64,000 bases of DNA from Onchidella celtica (taxonomy: Eukaryota > Mollusca > Gastropoda > Systellommatophora > Onchidiidae): contig OZ007574.1 of the NCBI GenBank assembly GCA_963931925.1, positions 36,018,378 to 36,082,377 on the forward strand. The letters are read 5' to 3'. Below are positions 1 to 12,333 of this stretch, one piece after another. Each line of letters starts with the position of its first letter. Within the stretch, counting starts at the first letter, position 1. The notes beneath the pieces were generated by a model. It saw only the letters and a list, made by a program, of their open reading frames with translations, made no database searches and was not told the DNA's origin. Made by a program: the position numbers and the translations under genes.

Positions 1-566
1 TGGCACAATGTGACCATTAATGCGTCGACGTGCTTACTCAAATTCGAACCCAAAATTTTTCATCGACGTTGTCAACATTCTAATGGCCTTGTGCACGTTC
101 CATGGGTTTAGGTCAGCGTTCAAAAAGGGGACGGGGGGGGGGGGCTCAAAATAACCATAAATCGAGCATACGTACTTTATGGATGGCCCCAAATGGAAAG
201 CCAACACAAAAAGAAAAGAGGAATAGCACTGAGAAAATAAGGGCAGGACGGGAATGTGGCAACAAATCCATGTATTAAACAAAGTGGTGCCAGGAGTACC
301 TCGCCAGCATCGCAAGCTTACACAACCGTGAACCTCGCGTGACGCTCGGCGAAAGTAATCACATTTGCGTCATGGGTGCTAGAAAGCTGACGAATGCCAA
401 AGAATCGACTCGTGAGAGGGACGCTCCTATTTTAATTTCCTGCACAAAGAAAACACAGATTTTTCCAATATTCCCTTTTCTTTTCCACTGTGACCCTGTT
501 TGAGTCGAGATAGCATTTAAGCCTTGTCTGTTTTATACAGCATGAAAGTATATTTGCAAGTATGTA
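1..566. other. No gene recognised
   Basis: No coding exon, RNA gene or recognised repeat was seen. The stretch holds a short G-run near 132-144 and otherwise ordinary intergenic sequence. Short open frames here have no recognisable motif. Confidence 0.5.

Positions 567-641
<75 letters not shown>
567..641. repeat. (GA)n microsatellite
   Basis: About 75 bp of almost uninterrupted AG dinucleotide repeat, with one AAAG interruption near 581. It is a simple repeat with no coding potential. Confidence 0.95.
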
Positions 642-644
<3 letters not shown>

Positions 645-896
645 CTATTTCATATTAAAGAGCTCTGGGTCCACTTTGTGAAGACAAGTGCTGTATAGCT
701 AATGTTTTCCATGATTATCATTCCTTATCATTGAACTTTTTTTTTGTGAGAACGTCGTCCGATGGAGTCTTGACTTTTTTGTGACATTATCAGCCATAGT
801 CTGTCATTTCCATTCACGAAGTTTTAGCACACTCAATCAGTGCTTGGATCAAACAACCTCTGAGTTGCTTTCTCGGCGCAGAGATGAATATTGATA

Positions 897-3486
897 GATA
901 GACGGACAGACAAAAATTCTTTATTTCCATGTGAATACAATACAGATTGTACAGATATAATATCGAAACATTACATCTAAGTGGAAATTGTGCCATGGTG
1001 GGTGGCTTTACTTTATCTCTTCTATGGAAGGGATGGACAAAACTGGAACATGTTTTTAAATAGAGTTAATAATTCCTATTATACGACCTGCATCTTTTAT
1101 TCCAGATTTTGAATGATCCAATAACTGAACTGATACTACAGTACTTAGATATGAACTTACTTTCTGAATTGTTAATGTTTAGTTTCTTCAGCCCAGTAAT
1201 AAATCTTCTGTGAACATTTCCCAAACTTCCAATTATTAAAACTATTATATCACATTGGTATCCCATAGCACTGATTTCAATGGCTAATGGGAAATATTTG
1301 TCAAATTTGCCTTGATAACATCTATCAATGTAACAGTCGTATGGTACTGCTACTTCAACGATCTGGACTTTCTTATTAGTATTGTCTATAACTGTGATGT
1401 GAGGACGTGTTGTTCTGGTGGTAAAGGATGTTGCATCTGATCCAAACATTGATGGGTTGATGAGTCTGTCTTTTAGTACTTCTTTGTTACGATTGTAATA
1501 CGTGATCTTCCTTTCAATAATGTCCATTATTCTGTTGTGTCTTGCTTGGTACATGCCGCTGAATTTCGTGCACCCGTTCAATGCATGGCATACTGTTTCC
1601 GAGTGGTGGTGGCATAACTTGCATGATTTAGTATAGGCGTTGGGGTAGTACAGGGACAGTAGGGTCTCGACTTCTAGGATCTGCAGTCGCCCACGTGTGA
1701 CAAATGATCTGATCTTGTCATCCAAACTATGGTTAGTCAAATGTTCGTATGACACACTGTGGTTGATACCTTTTGCCTCGCGGACAATGAGGCTTTGAGA
1801 TGACTTTGACAACAGTTCCTCCTGGCATCTTTTTAAACGATCTCTCTTAAACGTAGAGGAGAACTTGTTTGAATCAGTAAACATGTAGGAGACTTCGTCG
1901 TCAATTTTTATTTCCAGTGCGTATTCATTATGGCGACACAGCATGAGGATGTTATTTCTGGTACACATTTCATTCAGAAAGATCCATTCAGATCTTCCCC
2001 ATTTGACATTGGTATTCTTCACTACAGCTCCTTTATTGTTGACTGCGTACCCAGCAAAATTTGGGTAGTCTTCGGTGGCGATCGCTTTGCGTTGGTCCAT
2101 ATGTAAATGGAGGGATCTTCTTGCTGTCTCTTTCACGACAGGATCATCACTGTTTAGGAGTGATAAGTGGAAAGACATATACTTGGCATAATAGATGACT
2201 CGAGGGTTCAAGATCCCAAGGCCACCTTTTGACTTAGGGCTGAAAAAATATGATCTGGTGGATGATGAGTTGAGCCCAAGCCAGTGTCGGGTGTGAAAGA
2301 CCATGGTGTCTTCCAAGTGATCAAGATTCATTTCTGTAAACATTAAGTTGGAGAAGTAAAATGTCAGCTTAGACAGACACATCACGGTGATAGTTTGCAG
2401 TTTTGCTGACGTTGGTAACAAAGATGTGTCAATATTTGCCATGGTTGTATCAAAATCTGCAATTAGTTTTTCCACTTGCTGATTGTTGCTGGTGTTTGTG
2501 ATGTTCATTTCATGACCAAGATAGATGTACTGCTGGTCACTTTCGTACATTGGAATAGGCGCACCTTGGATATAAAGGTTAAGCTCTCCAGTCTTAGCGT
2601 TTTTCTTCCATTTATTCCCTGTGCCGTGAAGAATCGCGCATTTCCTGTGCTTCACTTCCATGCAGGAAGTTTTCATAAATATGTCCGTTTTCCTTATCAT
2701 TTCTTCCATTTCACGCTCATCAGCTGCGCAGATGCTAACGTCGTCGACGTAACCCTGGACTGGATTAAGATTGTTCCTAATTAGTCCCTGTACATCATAA
2801 GGTTGGTTAATCCATCGAAGCCATTTATCTATGCCCTGTTCAAAAACGACAACTGACCAAGGACAGCCTTGAATTACCCCCCTTCCTCTTGATATTATAT
2901 TGGTTGCTCCCCTTGCGGTCTTGACTTGAAAACTAGACCCGTTGTATGTATCATGTGTTAAACGTATGTATTTATTGGGGTAGCCACTTTCTTGTAGTTG
3001 TTCTATCATGAAAGAGTGTTCAATGCTTCCAAAAGCATCTTTGATGTCAATGAAGCCCATAAATAGCTTTCCAGTTTTATTGAGAAAGTTGCTGATAACT
3101 GACTTAAGGCAGAATACGTGTTCCTGTAAACCATTTCTAGGGATGGAACCTTTCTGGCATGATGTAAGACGGCCAGTTTCAACTATCCACTTCATTAGCC
3201 GTGTTTGAATTATTCTCATGAACAGCTTGTAAGACGTCTGTAACAATGATATTGGTCGCCAGTCGTCAATTTCATTTGGATTGCCATTCTTTTTCTGGAC
3301 TAGTGTTATAATACCGTGTTTCCACTCAGGCGGAACACGGCAGTGTGTCAAGCAGATGTTAAAAATCACTGTGAGCACAGGCACGAATTTCCTAATGTTA
3401 TGTTTGAGTGTGCAGTAGGTGACTCCGTCTGCACCAGGTGACCTGCGGTTTGGACTAGGCCCACAGTTCTGTTCACCATGGCTACG
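897..3486 (-). mobile_element. R2/NeSL-type non-LTR retrotransposon, 5'-truncated
   Basis: This minus-strand LINE copy has an ORF (next entry) followed by a short 3' UTR. The UTR contains an AATAAA signal at 920-925 (read on the minus strand) and ends in a GTCTGTCCGTCTATCTATC-like tail near 897. The upstream reading frame stays open only to 3486, where a TAA stops it, so the N-terminal zinc-finger/Myb part and the start of the RT domain are missing. Truncation at the 5' end is usual for target-primed insertion. The tail joins GATA/GACA-like sequence, and a second fragment of the same family at 3873-4055 also abuts a GATA array. The precise 5' boundary was not resolved; 3490-3580 is not obviously part of the element. 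Confidence 0.8.
1066..3486 (-). CDS. Reverse transcriptase / restriction-like endonuclease ORF of an R2-group LINE (partial)
   Basis: The frame is open from 3486 to the stop at 1066 (about 806 codons), with no clear ATG because the element is truncated. In order it shows: RT fingers and palm with WRPISLL, an IDIKDAFGSI block (motif A) and GYVDDVSICA (motif C, Y-V-D-D); a thumb region; a C-terminal CCHC-type finger, CKLC...ETVCHALNGC; and a restriction-like endonuclease block, RPHITVID...VQIVEVAVPYD. A finger followed by such an endonuclease is the layout of R2, NeSL, R4 and Hero-type LINEs, which nick DNA and prime reverse transcription at the nick. In the endonuclease motif the expected Asp of R/K-PD is His (RPH), whereas the fragment at 3873-4055 keeps RPD. 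This copy is therefore probably catalytically impaired. The clade within the RLE group is not resolved. Confidence 0.85.
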   Translation of the reverse strand, partial: RSHGEQNCGPSPNRRSPGADGVTYCTLKHNIRKFVPVLTVIFNICLTHCRVPPEWKHGIITLVQKKNGNPNEIDDWRPISLLQTSYKLFMRIIQTRLMKWIVETGRLTSCQKGSIPRNGLQEHVFCLKSVISNFLNKTGKLFMGFIDIKDAFGSIEHSFMIEQLQESGYPNKYIRLTHDTYNGSSFQVKTARGATNIISRGRGVIQGCPWSVVVFEQGIDKWLRWINQPYDVQGLIRNNLNPVQGYVDDVSICAADEREMEEMIRKTDIFMKTSCMEVKHRKCAILHGTGNKWKKNAKTGELNLYIQGAPIPMYESDQQYIYLGHEMNITNTSNNQQVEKLIADFDTTMANIDTSLLPTSAKLQTITVMCLSKLTFYFSNLMFTEMNLDHLEDTMVFHTRHWLGLNSSSTRSYFFSPKSKGGLGILNPRVIYYAKYMSFHLSLLNSDDPVVKETARRSLHLHMDQRKAIATEDYPNFAGYAVNNKGAVVKNTNVKWGRSEWIFLNEMCTRNNILMLCRHNEYALEIKIDDEVSYMFTDSNKFSSTFKRDRLKRCQEELLSKSSQSLIVREAKGINHSVSYEHLTNHSLDDKIRSFVTRGRLQILEVETLLSLYYPNAYTKSCKLCHHHSETVCHALNGCTKFSGMYQARHNRIMDIIERKITYYNRNKEVLKDRLINPSMFGSDATSFTTRTTRPHITVIDNTNKKVQIVEVAVPYDCYIDRCYQGKFDKYFPLAIEISAMGYQCDIIVLIIGSLGNVHRRFITGLKKLNINNSESKFISKYCSISSVIGSFKIWNKRCRSYNRNY

Positions 3487-3872
3487 TTATCGGCGGCAGT
3501 TACGACGGATCACGGCCCCAAAACAGCAGGAAGAACAGCACTACACAAAAGCGCAGCTAGTTCAGCCGCCATCAAGATGTGTGTTATAAAAGTGCCATGA
3601 GAAGTGGTAGGATAAAACTGATTTCACCTGGAACTCAAGATTTCGACCGGAACTACCAAAATGTCGACCATAACACACTGTTGAATCCGGTGAGTTGGAA
3701 TCGCTTTAACAACGCCCAGCTTTGGGACGAATTCATTATATATGAAAAGGTTGTTCGTGTTGCTATCAGCACGAAGCCTACCATCTTTAAACCCCGCTAT
3801 GCTCATCCAGATCCTGGCATGTGGTGGAAAATACTGTCTATTCTATCAAGTGTGTTCTACAACAAGGTCAAG

Positions 3873-4167
<295 letters not shown>

Positions 4168-4509
4168 TCGGACAGACGGATGGGTTGATAGATGGACTCA
4201 TATATTCTCTCGTTCACTCCTCACTTACCCCACTCATATCCTCACTCAGCAGGTCAAGTCACCTTATTTTTCAATTTAGGCTCATACTAGCCAGTTTCAC
4301 CTTTCCAGAGATAGAGTTTCTGTCAACTTCTCACTAAACTGAACCGGTGTAGTGCGTCTTTTCTGAGAATGAGGGAGATCAGCTGCTAGTTTCTCCAAAA
4401 CTGTTAGGTTAATATTCCAAATTTTGCATGGACCCATAATTCATACTAAACCTCATGGAAGAGATTTTTTTTATCATGTTATAAAGCAATTAAGGCCATC
4501 CCTGTTCAC

Positions 4510-4880
4510 TTTTTTTTTTTTTTCGTTGATTTCAAGCCACAACTGAGTTGAACAGATGAAAGTGTTCCGACATTTTGAACCCGAGAAAAGATGCATTTTC
4601 TAACTGGAAAAATAGAAGGCAAAAAGGCAGAGGTAGGCAAAGAATAACATATAAAGAGAGTTTGAACAGATGGGCGACAGGGAAAAAGAGGACAATAATT
4701 ATGGGCTTTTTGAGAGCATCCGAGCAGAGGAATGAGTGGCGAACCATGATCGTCGATATCTGTTCCAGATCCGGCACTTGTAGAGAGAGAGAGAGAGTGA
4801 ATTAAAAAGTATAACAGGAAATTTCGTACTGCGCCTCAATTTACACATTGTGGCACCTCAATTCTTGTACATATAATTTT
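4510..4880 (-). repeat. Dispersed repeat, family E (minus-strand copy)
   Basis: Read on the minus strand, the outer parts match the repeats at 43090-43320 and 44225-44440. Shared blocks are the text around ACAAATTGAGG..ACGAAATTTCCTGT and CAACTGAGTTG..TGGCT..AAATCAACGAA. The middle (about 4620-4800) is not shared and may be an insertion. The class is unknown and no coding capacity was seen. Confidence 0.6.
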
Positions 4881-6321
4881 TTTTTAGACTGTAGCCTGAT
4901 TCTGAGTTTGCGGCTTTTGCACTTTGTAAAATATCATTTGTAGACTTTCATTACTCAGACGTCTCGGCCAACCCTTTCCTTATCCCAAAGCGCTGTACGG
5001 ATGACCCTAGGAGTACCTCAAAAACGCGCTATTTTGCTATACGCGAATTCGCCGGCCACCGACATTTTGTTTCTGTGTTTTGTTGCTGGTGGAATGGCGT
5101 GAGACAAACCAGACCCTTACTTTTCGTATTTGTTTCATCTGCGAGCGCAACAATGACGCGATCGCATGAACTCCAGGGGAAAGCAGGGGTGTATCCATAT
5201 GACAGCTCTTAGCGGGAAATGGGGGTGACAATAATCAGGCCTAATTGTGTGAAAGGACAAAACCTAAAATTTATATTGCGCTTTGTTTAAGTATTAATTT
5301 TATTTCTTTTCGTAATGTTGCGAATTATGACGAATATGACTTTACCACTCCTCTTTTTCTTTACTTTGGAGATAAGAAAGACAAAGGTATGAAGACAATA
5401 ATTATTAGATTACATTTTCCATTATTACCCAGATAAAGGGACTATTTATTTCCTGACTCTTGAATTTTTTTATGTTCTTTCAGAACTATTGTTATATTTC
5501 TCTCTTGTTTCTAGTTTCCTCTCTTTCCTTTTGACTGTCTTTCTTTTTAGATATCTTGTACATGTATTTTTCTTTTGCTTGGTTGCTTTTCTTTTGTCAT
5601 TTGTACCGTCTTTCGTTTTGTTTGTTTGTTTTCTTGAGCCGCCGCCCCGTGTGCATATCTGTTTACTGTGGTTTTTTTCATATATTTGGGCTGACTGAAA
5701 CTATTTAGAGCCTTTTGTAAGTTCTTACGCCATGTGGAAAATGCACAAACGAGTATTGTTTACCGCAGCGACCTACTTTCGGCTCCATGCTAACTGTGGT
5801 TTCGCGGCGCCTCCCGTGTCTCGCAGAGCAAATCGGCCAATAGTGAAACCTCTCTATACATACATGTACATACTCTCTGTTCTTATACACAGCCCATCGC
5901 TCCCTACCTCGCCCGTCCGAAAACCTCTCTAATAAGGTCCATAGCGCTCTAAGTCAAGCTTGTTTTGTCTCTCTCAGTTTGGTGGACAATGGACCTCCCT
6001 CACTAGTGAGGCTGAAACACGTCTGTCTCAACAGTCGGTTCAAAGGAGGTCCAAGTCTGAGTCAAACCGACGCAAGACATACGTAACCGGGCGCGCTGCT
6101 GGCCAATTTTGCAAAACGACAGTTCTCCAAATAAAATCGGACCTAACACGAACAAGCGTCCTTTTCCCCGACGGTTTCCAACACAAAGAGTAGTTAAACA
6201 TAAAATTATATTAAGTTTTGAATTTTCCTGACTCCCTTCTCCGATATAAACACTATGTCCCCTTAGATAGAATGACAAGATTCTAATTCCCTTCCGTCAA
6301 CGTTTGAGAAATCGAGGATTG
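4881..6321. other. No gene recognised
   Basis: No exon or RNA gene could be supported. A stretch at about 5960-6100 (TCTGTCTCA..., TCTGAGTCAAACCGACGCAAG) weakly resembles 6735-6880 and 44905-45055, suggesting another old dispersed repeat, but no boundaries could be set. Confidence 0.4.
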
Positions 6322-6605
6322 AAATTTCATGTGATCATCCCTTTTTGAGCAAAGATTTGCTTTGTTTTAGTAATACTTACAAACTGAACACCGAATCTGC
6401 TTGATACTTTGACACACAATGAAGAAGGCTTGTAGAAGTAGTGTGTAGTGTGTAACTCGGTTAGGTCAAAAAGTGGAGAAAGAACCTGGTCATTCTAAGA
6501 GGACGATTTTAAAAGTTTTTTAAAAAAAAAAGAAAGAAAGAAGAAGAAAAACTGCAGTTAGCCTGCACTGACCCTCTAGTTAGTATCAAGGCGTTGACTG
6601 ACTCA
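6322..6605 (+). repeat. Dispersed repeat, family A, copy 1
   Basis: About 280 bp is shared in direct orientation with 9468-9742. Shared blocks include TGATACTTTGACAC, AGAAGTAGTGTGTAGTGTGT, ATTCTAAGAGGACGATTTTA, an A/G-rich run, CTGCAGTTA and TAGTATCAAG..TTGACTGAC. No ORF, tRNA-like head or terminal repeat was identified, so the class is unknown. Confidence 0.75.
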
Positions 6606-6869
6606 TCAAAAACAACTAAGACGCGCTAAATCTGATATTCATAAGGCTAGTAGGCAGCACATTGAACCAAAAAAAGCTAGTATGTAGCACATTGAACCAA
6701 GTCTGTGTTGCCGCGGTTTTGATGTGAGCTGTGGGTTATACTTATAGAGTTAAACTGGACCTCGTCCATTTAGTGAGACTGCAAAGAGTCTGTCTAAGTA
6801 GTTGAATTAAAGAAAGTCAGAAGACTTTAAGTCAAAACCGACGCAAAAAAACAGAATTGTCTCAGTCTG

Positions 6870-6985
6870 AGTTTCAGTTTGAGTTTTACGACGCGGGGGC
6901 ACGATAATGGTCACTTTGCGCCCTTCAGGGTCTATTTTGGGTACGCTGTCTTATTTATGTTTCATATTCAGAGCTGTGAAGTTTC
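6870..6985 (+). repeat. Dispersed repeat, family B, copy 1
   Basis: Shares about 110 bp with 41480-41600 in direct orientation (CAGCACGACAACGGCCAGTTTGCGC in the latter aligns with GGCACGATAATGGTCACTTTGCGC here, followed by a matching TTTGGGTAC..TTTAT block). Class unknown. Confidence 0.6.
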
Positions 6986-8044
6986 ACACGTTTCACCTTT
7001 CACCCAGGCGTTGTCCAGCCACTGCAGGCTGTAGCCCCTCGACAATGCTTTCCCTTCTCTTCTGTCTCTTGTTTTCCTCATCTATGTTGTTCCTCCTCTC
7101 TTTGTAATGTCTTCCTTCCTTCTTCTTCCAGGTCGTCCTCTTGTTCTTTTTCCTGTCCTTGGCTGCCATTCAGTGCAGCGTTCTGTCCGTTGTCATTCAT
7201 CTTCCCCACGTGTCCGGCCCAGTTCCACTTTTGTTGTAGCATAGAATTAAATGCATTCATAAACAAGCCAAATGGTCGGGCAAATTTAAAATACAAATAT
7301 TTTTTCCCCAAAATTATTTGCTGTTGCATTAAAAAGTATACATGTAAAATGAAACAGCGAGGACTGTGTTTCAAAAATGGAATAATGGGCACCTGAAGTT
7401 AAAAACGTATAATTTTTTTTTATTTTTTTTTTGCGTCAAGTATCATGGAATTGCCCATGAGTAACATTAGCGTGGAAATGCGTGAGGTGGCAATGGGATA
7501 TCTCTGTACATATAGATATATCGTACAAATGGAAGAGGTGGTGATCAGGTTAACACGAATGAGCCAATCGGGGTAAAAGGTACACCAAATTTGTTCAATT
7601 GATACCATTGATTTTGTGCTGTCTGTCTGTCTATCTCTCTCTCTCTCTCTCCATGTTTATGTCTATGAGCGAGAGGGAAGAGTAGAAGACCGCATGAATG
7701 CATATATGTGAAAACTAACGAATAAATGAATATATGTGTGTGCGGGAGAATGACTGAGAGTGTGAGGGAGAATGACTGAGAGAATGAGTGAGCGAGGTAT
7801 TTAGGGCGCACGTGATTGAGGGTCATTGAACGAGCGATCGCGTGAGTGAGTGCAAAACTGAACAAGGGCAAGAGAAGGAATGAATGAGTGCCGGCATGAC
7901 ATGAGAATGAACGAATGAATCAAGGCCTGTATGAATAAATGAATGAATTTATACGTCATATAGTGCAAGAGCACGAATGAATGAATAAGTGCGAGAGAAG
8001 AAACAAACCATGTGTGTGTGTGTGTGTTAGTAATTGAGGAAGAG
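6986..8044. other. No gene recognised; short tandem motifs
   Basis: No supported exon. The right part (about 7640-8040) is rich in degenerate GAATGA/GAGTGA-type tetranucleotide-related repeats that lead into the compound microsatellite. A short (TG)n lies near 8012-8026. Confidence 0.4.
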
Positions 8045-8313
<269 letters not shown>

Positions 8314-8715
8314 AAGAGATAGACATTGTGGCACAACGTTGGCCTTTTTTTCACTTAACCCTACAGCCTATAAAATAACAGTTTCAAAAATTGCAAAATT
8401 AATTTTCTCCAATGTCAACTAACCTGTCACAATCGTTTTTTTTTGTTTTTTGTTTCTTGTTTTGTATGGACCGATTATGTTTATTCAAGTTTCAGACTGT
8501 GGAATAAATATGAGAGATTGTCTACATAAGAAAGAGGGGAAAAGAAGGATGGGAACACTGGTTTATCCCGGGTAACTGAATACTTCATCTAGATCTAGAT
8601 CTAGTAAAACAAAAAAACACAAGCTGTCCTTTGTAAAAACAACTGCTTTATTTAATACTGCCTGCCTAGCCTGGTGGTTTCTTTCATGACATGGTTGAGA
8701 TTATAGAGAAATGAT

Positions 8716-9085
8716 AAAGAAAGTCCTGAAAATAAAGGAATTGGTTTTGACTCAGCATCATACAAGTGGAAAGTAAAAGCAATGGATGAATTTGAGATTA
8801 TTTATAAAGTCCTCAAAACAAAGAAATTGGTTCTGACTCAGCATTATACATGTATAAAGTAAAGTACTGTAAAGGCAATGGATGAATTTGAGATTATAAA
8901 GTCCTCAAAACAAAGAAATTGGTTTTCACTCAGCATTAAACAAGTGGAGAGTAAAGGAAATGAATGGGATTATAAATAAAGACCTCAAAATAAAGAAATT
9001 GGTTGCAACTCACAAGTGGAGAGCAAAGAAAACGGATGAGATTATAAATAAAGTCCTCAAAAGAAGGAAATTGGATTTGTCCTAA
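8716..9085 (+). repeat. Minisatellite, about 5 diverged copies of an 80-110-bp unit
   Basis: The unit can be followed by its AAAGTCCTCAAAA(C/T)AAAGAAATTGG core, which recurs near 8719, 8809, 8899, 8968 and 9050, followed by CTCAGCAT..ACAAGTGGA..GTAAAG..AATGGATGA..GATTATAAA. Copy length varies through internal indels. Non-coding. Confidence 0.8.
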
Positions 9086-9467
9086 ATTAAAAAAGCGGGG
9101 AGTTCAGAAATCTTTGGCACAGTATTTCCGGCTGAACAAAAGCTCATTAAAATGGACAAAAATGCTGACAAGTGACCTCTTTTAGTTTTTTACTATCAAT
9201 ACAAGCCTTCCAACAATATCTGCTAAAACGTACAACTACTATAATTTTTTATTTTTTTTTTAAATCCTCATTTGGATGATAAATGGGTGACTAAAGAATT
9301 GTAGGTGTGAACACAACAAAAGTCTGTCCATAAATTCAATTTTTTTAAAAAGTATTTGTAGTCAGATTTGCAAGGACCCAAAAAGAATTTGTAACTAAAA
9401 TTTATGTAATTGATGCCGTTTCCTGGAAGCCATGAATTTTTTGGATCTCTTTCACTAACAGTATGTT

Positions 9468-9742
9468 TGAAGTGTCATGTGCTCACAGTTTTTAGAGAAA
9501 AGACTTTTCTTCTTTTAAGTAACACTTACCAATAACACACCAGATTCCCCTGATACTTTGACACCCAATGGAGAAGGCCCTTAGAAGTAGTGTGTAGTGT
9601 GTAACTCAGTTAAGTCAGAAAGTGGAAATAGAACCTTGTCATTCTAAGAGGACGATTTTAAGATTAAAAAAAGAAGAAGAAGAAAAAAACTGCAGTTAAC
9701 CTGCTCTGACGCTGTGGTTAGTATCAAGCCATTGACTGACAC
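9468..9742 (+). repeat. Dispersed repeat, family A, copy 2
   Basis: Direct-orientation partner of 6322-6605, with the same ordered blocks (TGATACTTTGACAC, GAAGTAGTGTGTAGTGTGTA, AGGACGATTTTAAGA, CTGCAGTTAACCTGC). Visible identity is roughly 80% by eye. Confidence 0.75.
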
Positions 9743-11304
9743 AACAATGGAGACACAAAATGGAGACAGGCCCGTGTCAGTTTTAAGGCAAGACATGTTT
9801 GGGGAGAGTTCCCTTCCTCTAAATCTTTTCTGTAGTCTCACCTCACTTTCCAAATAAGTTTGAGAGACAAGCAAATCTGCTTTACAAAGCTAGTAGATCT
9901 GCACTGTGTCTGGTCAAGCCTGTTTTGTCTAAATTTTAGTCTGAGATGTTGACTCCTCTTCTCATCTTCTTCAATTTCTTCTTCTTTTAAACAAACCAAT
10001 GTCTTTTTGGGAGAGTGACTGATATTTGTTGTCTTAAATAGAAAATTGGCTGATGGACTGTAGGAAAAATTTTTGATGATGTTTGACAAATTGGGGCTAA
10101 TACTAGTATAAATATATGACAAAACTGTAAGCACTCGCATAAATCCAATAAAATACACACTACAAATCACACTGTCAACGGCTAACTAAACAAAAACAGT
10201 AACAAAAATTTATTCCTGTCATCTCACAATGAGCAAACCACTGACATTAAACTGTACTTCAACTCTAGCAAGCATCTAAAACTAAAAGGCAGCAACTCAG
10301 CTTTCACTTTCTGTAGCCAAAAATTTAATTCATTCATACGTGTCATATTGTAAAAATCATAGAGCTGCGAATTTCAGTTTTGTCACAGTGCATGAAAATG
10401 ATCTTTTGGATAATTCAGTACAAGAAACAAACAAGTTTTTTTTTGGTCAGGTTTAAAGGTAAGTTATTGGGATCTGCTGTCATCATAGAAAGTTTTTTTA
10501 TCACTTTTTTGTTTATTTAAATGTGTCAACAAAAAAAGAAGTGAATATTGTTTTGATATTATATTCCAATGACTAATTGACATCCGAGACAGCTGTAAGA
10601 CAACATTTTACAATTTGACATGGAATGTGCAAGCAAGACATCCTTTATTAACACCGACAACTCAAAATAATCAGCAATTTAAATTGACCAGTAAAACAGA
10701 GCAAGTAAGAAAATGATAATAACACAGGCCGGGTCAAACTAAAACATAACAGATCTACATGATTAAAAGCTGCTAGTTCATAACATAACAAAATGCATGA
10801 AAAGGAACATGCTTTGAACATTTTTGCAAAACCACAAGGTGGTCAAGACTATCTCTTAAAAATTTGTAATCCTCAGGATTTTTCATACTTTGGTACTTCA
10901 TATCACAAAATTTAGACCAGCTGGACTTAAAAAATCTGGCGTATAACGGGTTTGCTAGGTTTAAATTGTGAAAAAGCTTTATCAACCTGAGAAGCTGAAA
11001 TAGCCTCCAAATATTACATCACATCAATTTTTTCTGCAATTTATTGCACACATATTTTGCTTCTCATGAATAAAACTGTCTGAATTTCTATTATCCAATC
11101 CTAAATTGACCCTTTTACAGTACTTACTGCCATTCACATTTTACACTATCAACCATAATGTTAAAAGCACTGTAAAATCTGTCCTATTGAGACTAACTAC
11201 GCTTAAACATACTGCCACCTTACTTCTTGTTTGTTCCCACTCCACTCTTTGCACAACTGAGAAATTCAACATTAAATGTATGCAGCTTTAGTATTATGCT
11301 GATG
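9743..11304. other. No gene recognised
   Basis: A/T-rich sequence with no supported exon. It lies downstream of KDM8 in that gene's sense, so part could be its 3' UTR, but no poly(A) site could be assigned. Confidence 0.4.
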
Positions 11305-11415
11305 CTAGGGGACCATAGTATTTTACACAGTAAGCTATAGATGTGCAGTGGACACAATTCTCTATTCGGCTTTGTAATTAGGCTATGGACGCCAGGCGAC
11401 AGCTACTAGGATAAG
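11305..11415 (+). repeat. Dispersed copy of the 58.1-kb tandem repeat unit
   Basis: The sequence from GCTAGGGGACCATAG through GTAAGCTATAGATGTGCAGTGGACAC to GGCTTTGTAATTAGGCTATGG parallels the two tandem units at 58120-58372. This shows that the unit is a dispersed repeat rather than local unique sequence. Confidence 0.65.
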
Positions 11416-12297
11416 GAGTTAAAATAAATGAAAATTGTGACACAGCCTGATAAGTGCCACAACCCAGTTTAAACAAGTGTCAATGGGTGCATTTGTTATA
11501 ACCTCCACTACATATTAACTCTTTGTGTATCAGTACTTCTGCTGGTCACGTTTGTGCCAATCACCGATGTATTGGTGTACAAGAATGCTAGGCTATTTTG
11601 CTTTGGGAAGAAAGAAAGTCGACTTTTTTTCAACAGATGTTGCCCCAGTTAGTCTTCATTCATCTCCCCCCACTATCTTCTTCCTGTACCGGCAAATGTG
11701 GATAAATTCGTGGCACTTAAAGAGTTAAAAGATCCCCAGTTTTTCAGGAAATGGAGATAGAGCAAAAAAGAACTAAGGTTGCAATATCTATCTACCAGCT
11801 GCATTGTTACATTTCTTCAAAAAATGCTCGAAAGAGTTGTACATACGATATGCCATACCTCAGCCTCAAATAATGGTTTATGGCTAAGTTATTGAAAACA
11901 ATGAAGCAACTCTGTTTGGAGCCCAGAATGAAATAACAGACTCTCTTCTAGACGTTCCGCCTCAGTTTCAGAGCTATTCTTGAAAACAACATGAACTACC
12001 AAAGTTCTTACATTGTAAAATTACCAAAGTCTTGTTGTGCCTAGAAGACTATGACACATACATTATTACAACTACTAAAAAGACCACATTCATTGATGTA
12101 ATAAATTGATTCATCTCAGGATGCCATACAATATTTAATATTTGCCCTACTTCTATAGAAAAAAAACAAAAAGAGGTTTCAAAAAAAAAAAAAATGTTCA
12201 AAAGGCAAAAGCACCACTTATGACAATATGCAACATTTACAGACAACTGTGGGAGGGTACAAAAAAGATATATAAAATATGCAAAGACAAGAAAATA

Positions 12298-12333
12298 ACA
12301 ATAATAATAATAATAATAAAATAATAATAATAA
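12298..12333. repeat. (AAT)n microsatellite
   Basis: A short run of AATAATAAT with one interruption (AATAAAATAAT). Confidence 0.9.
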
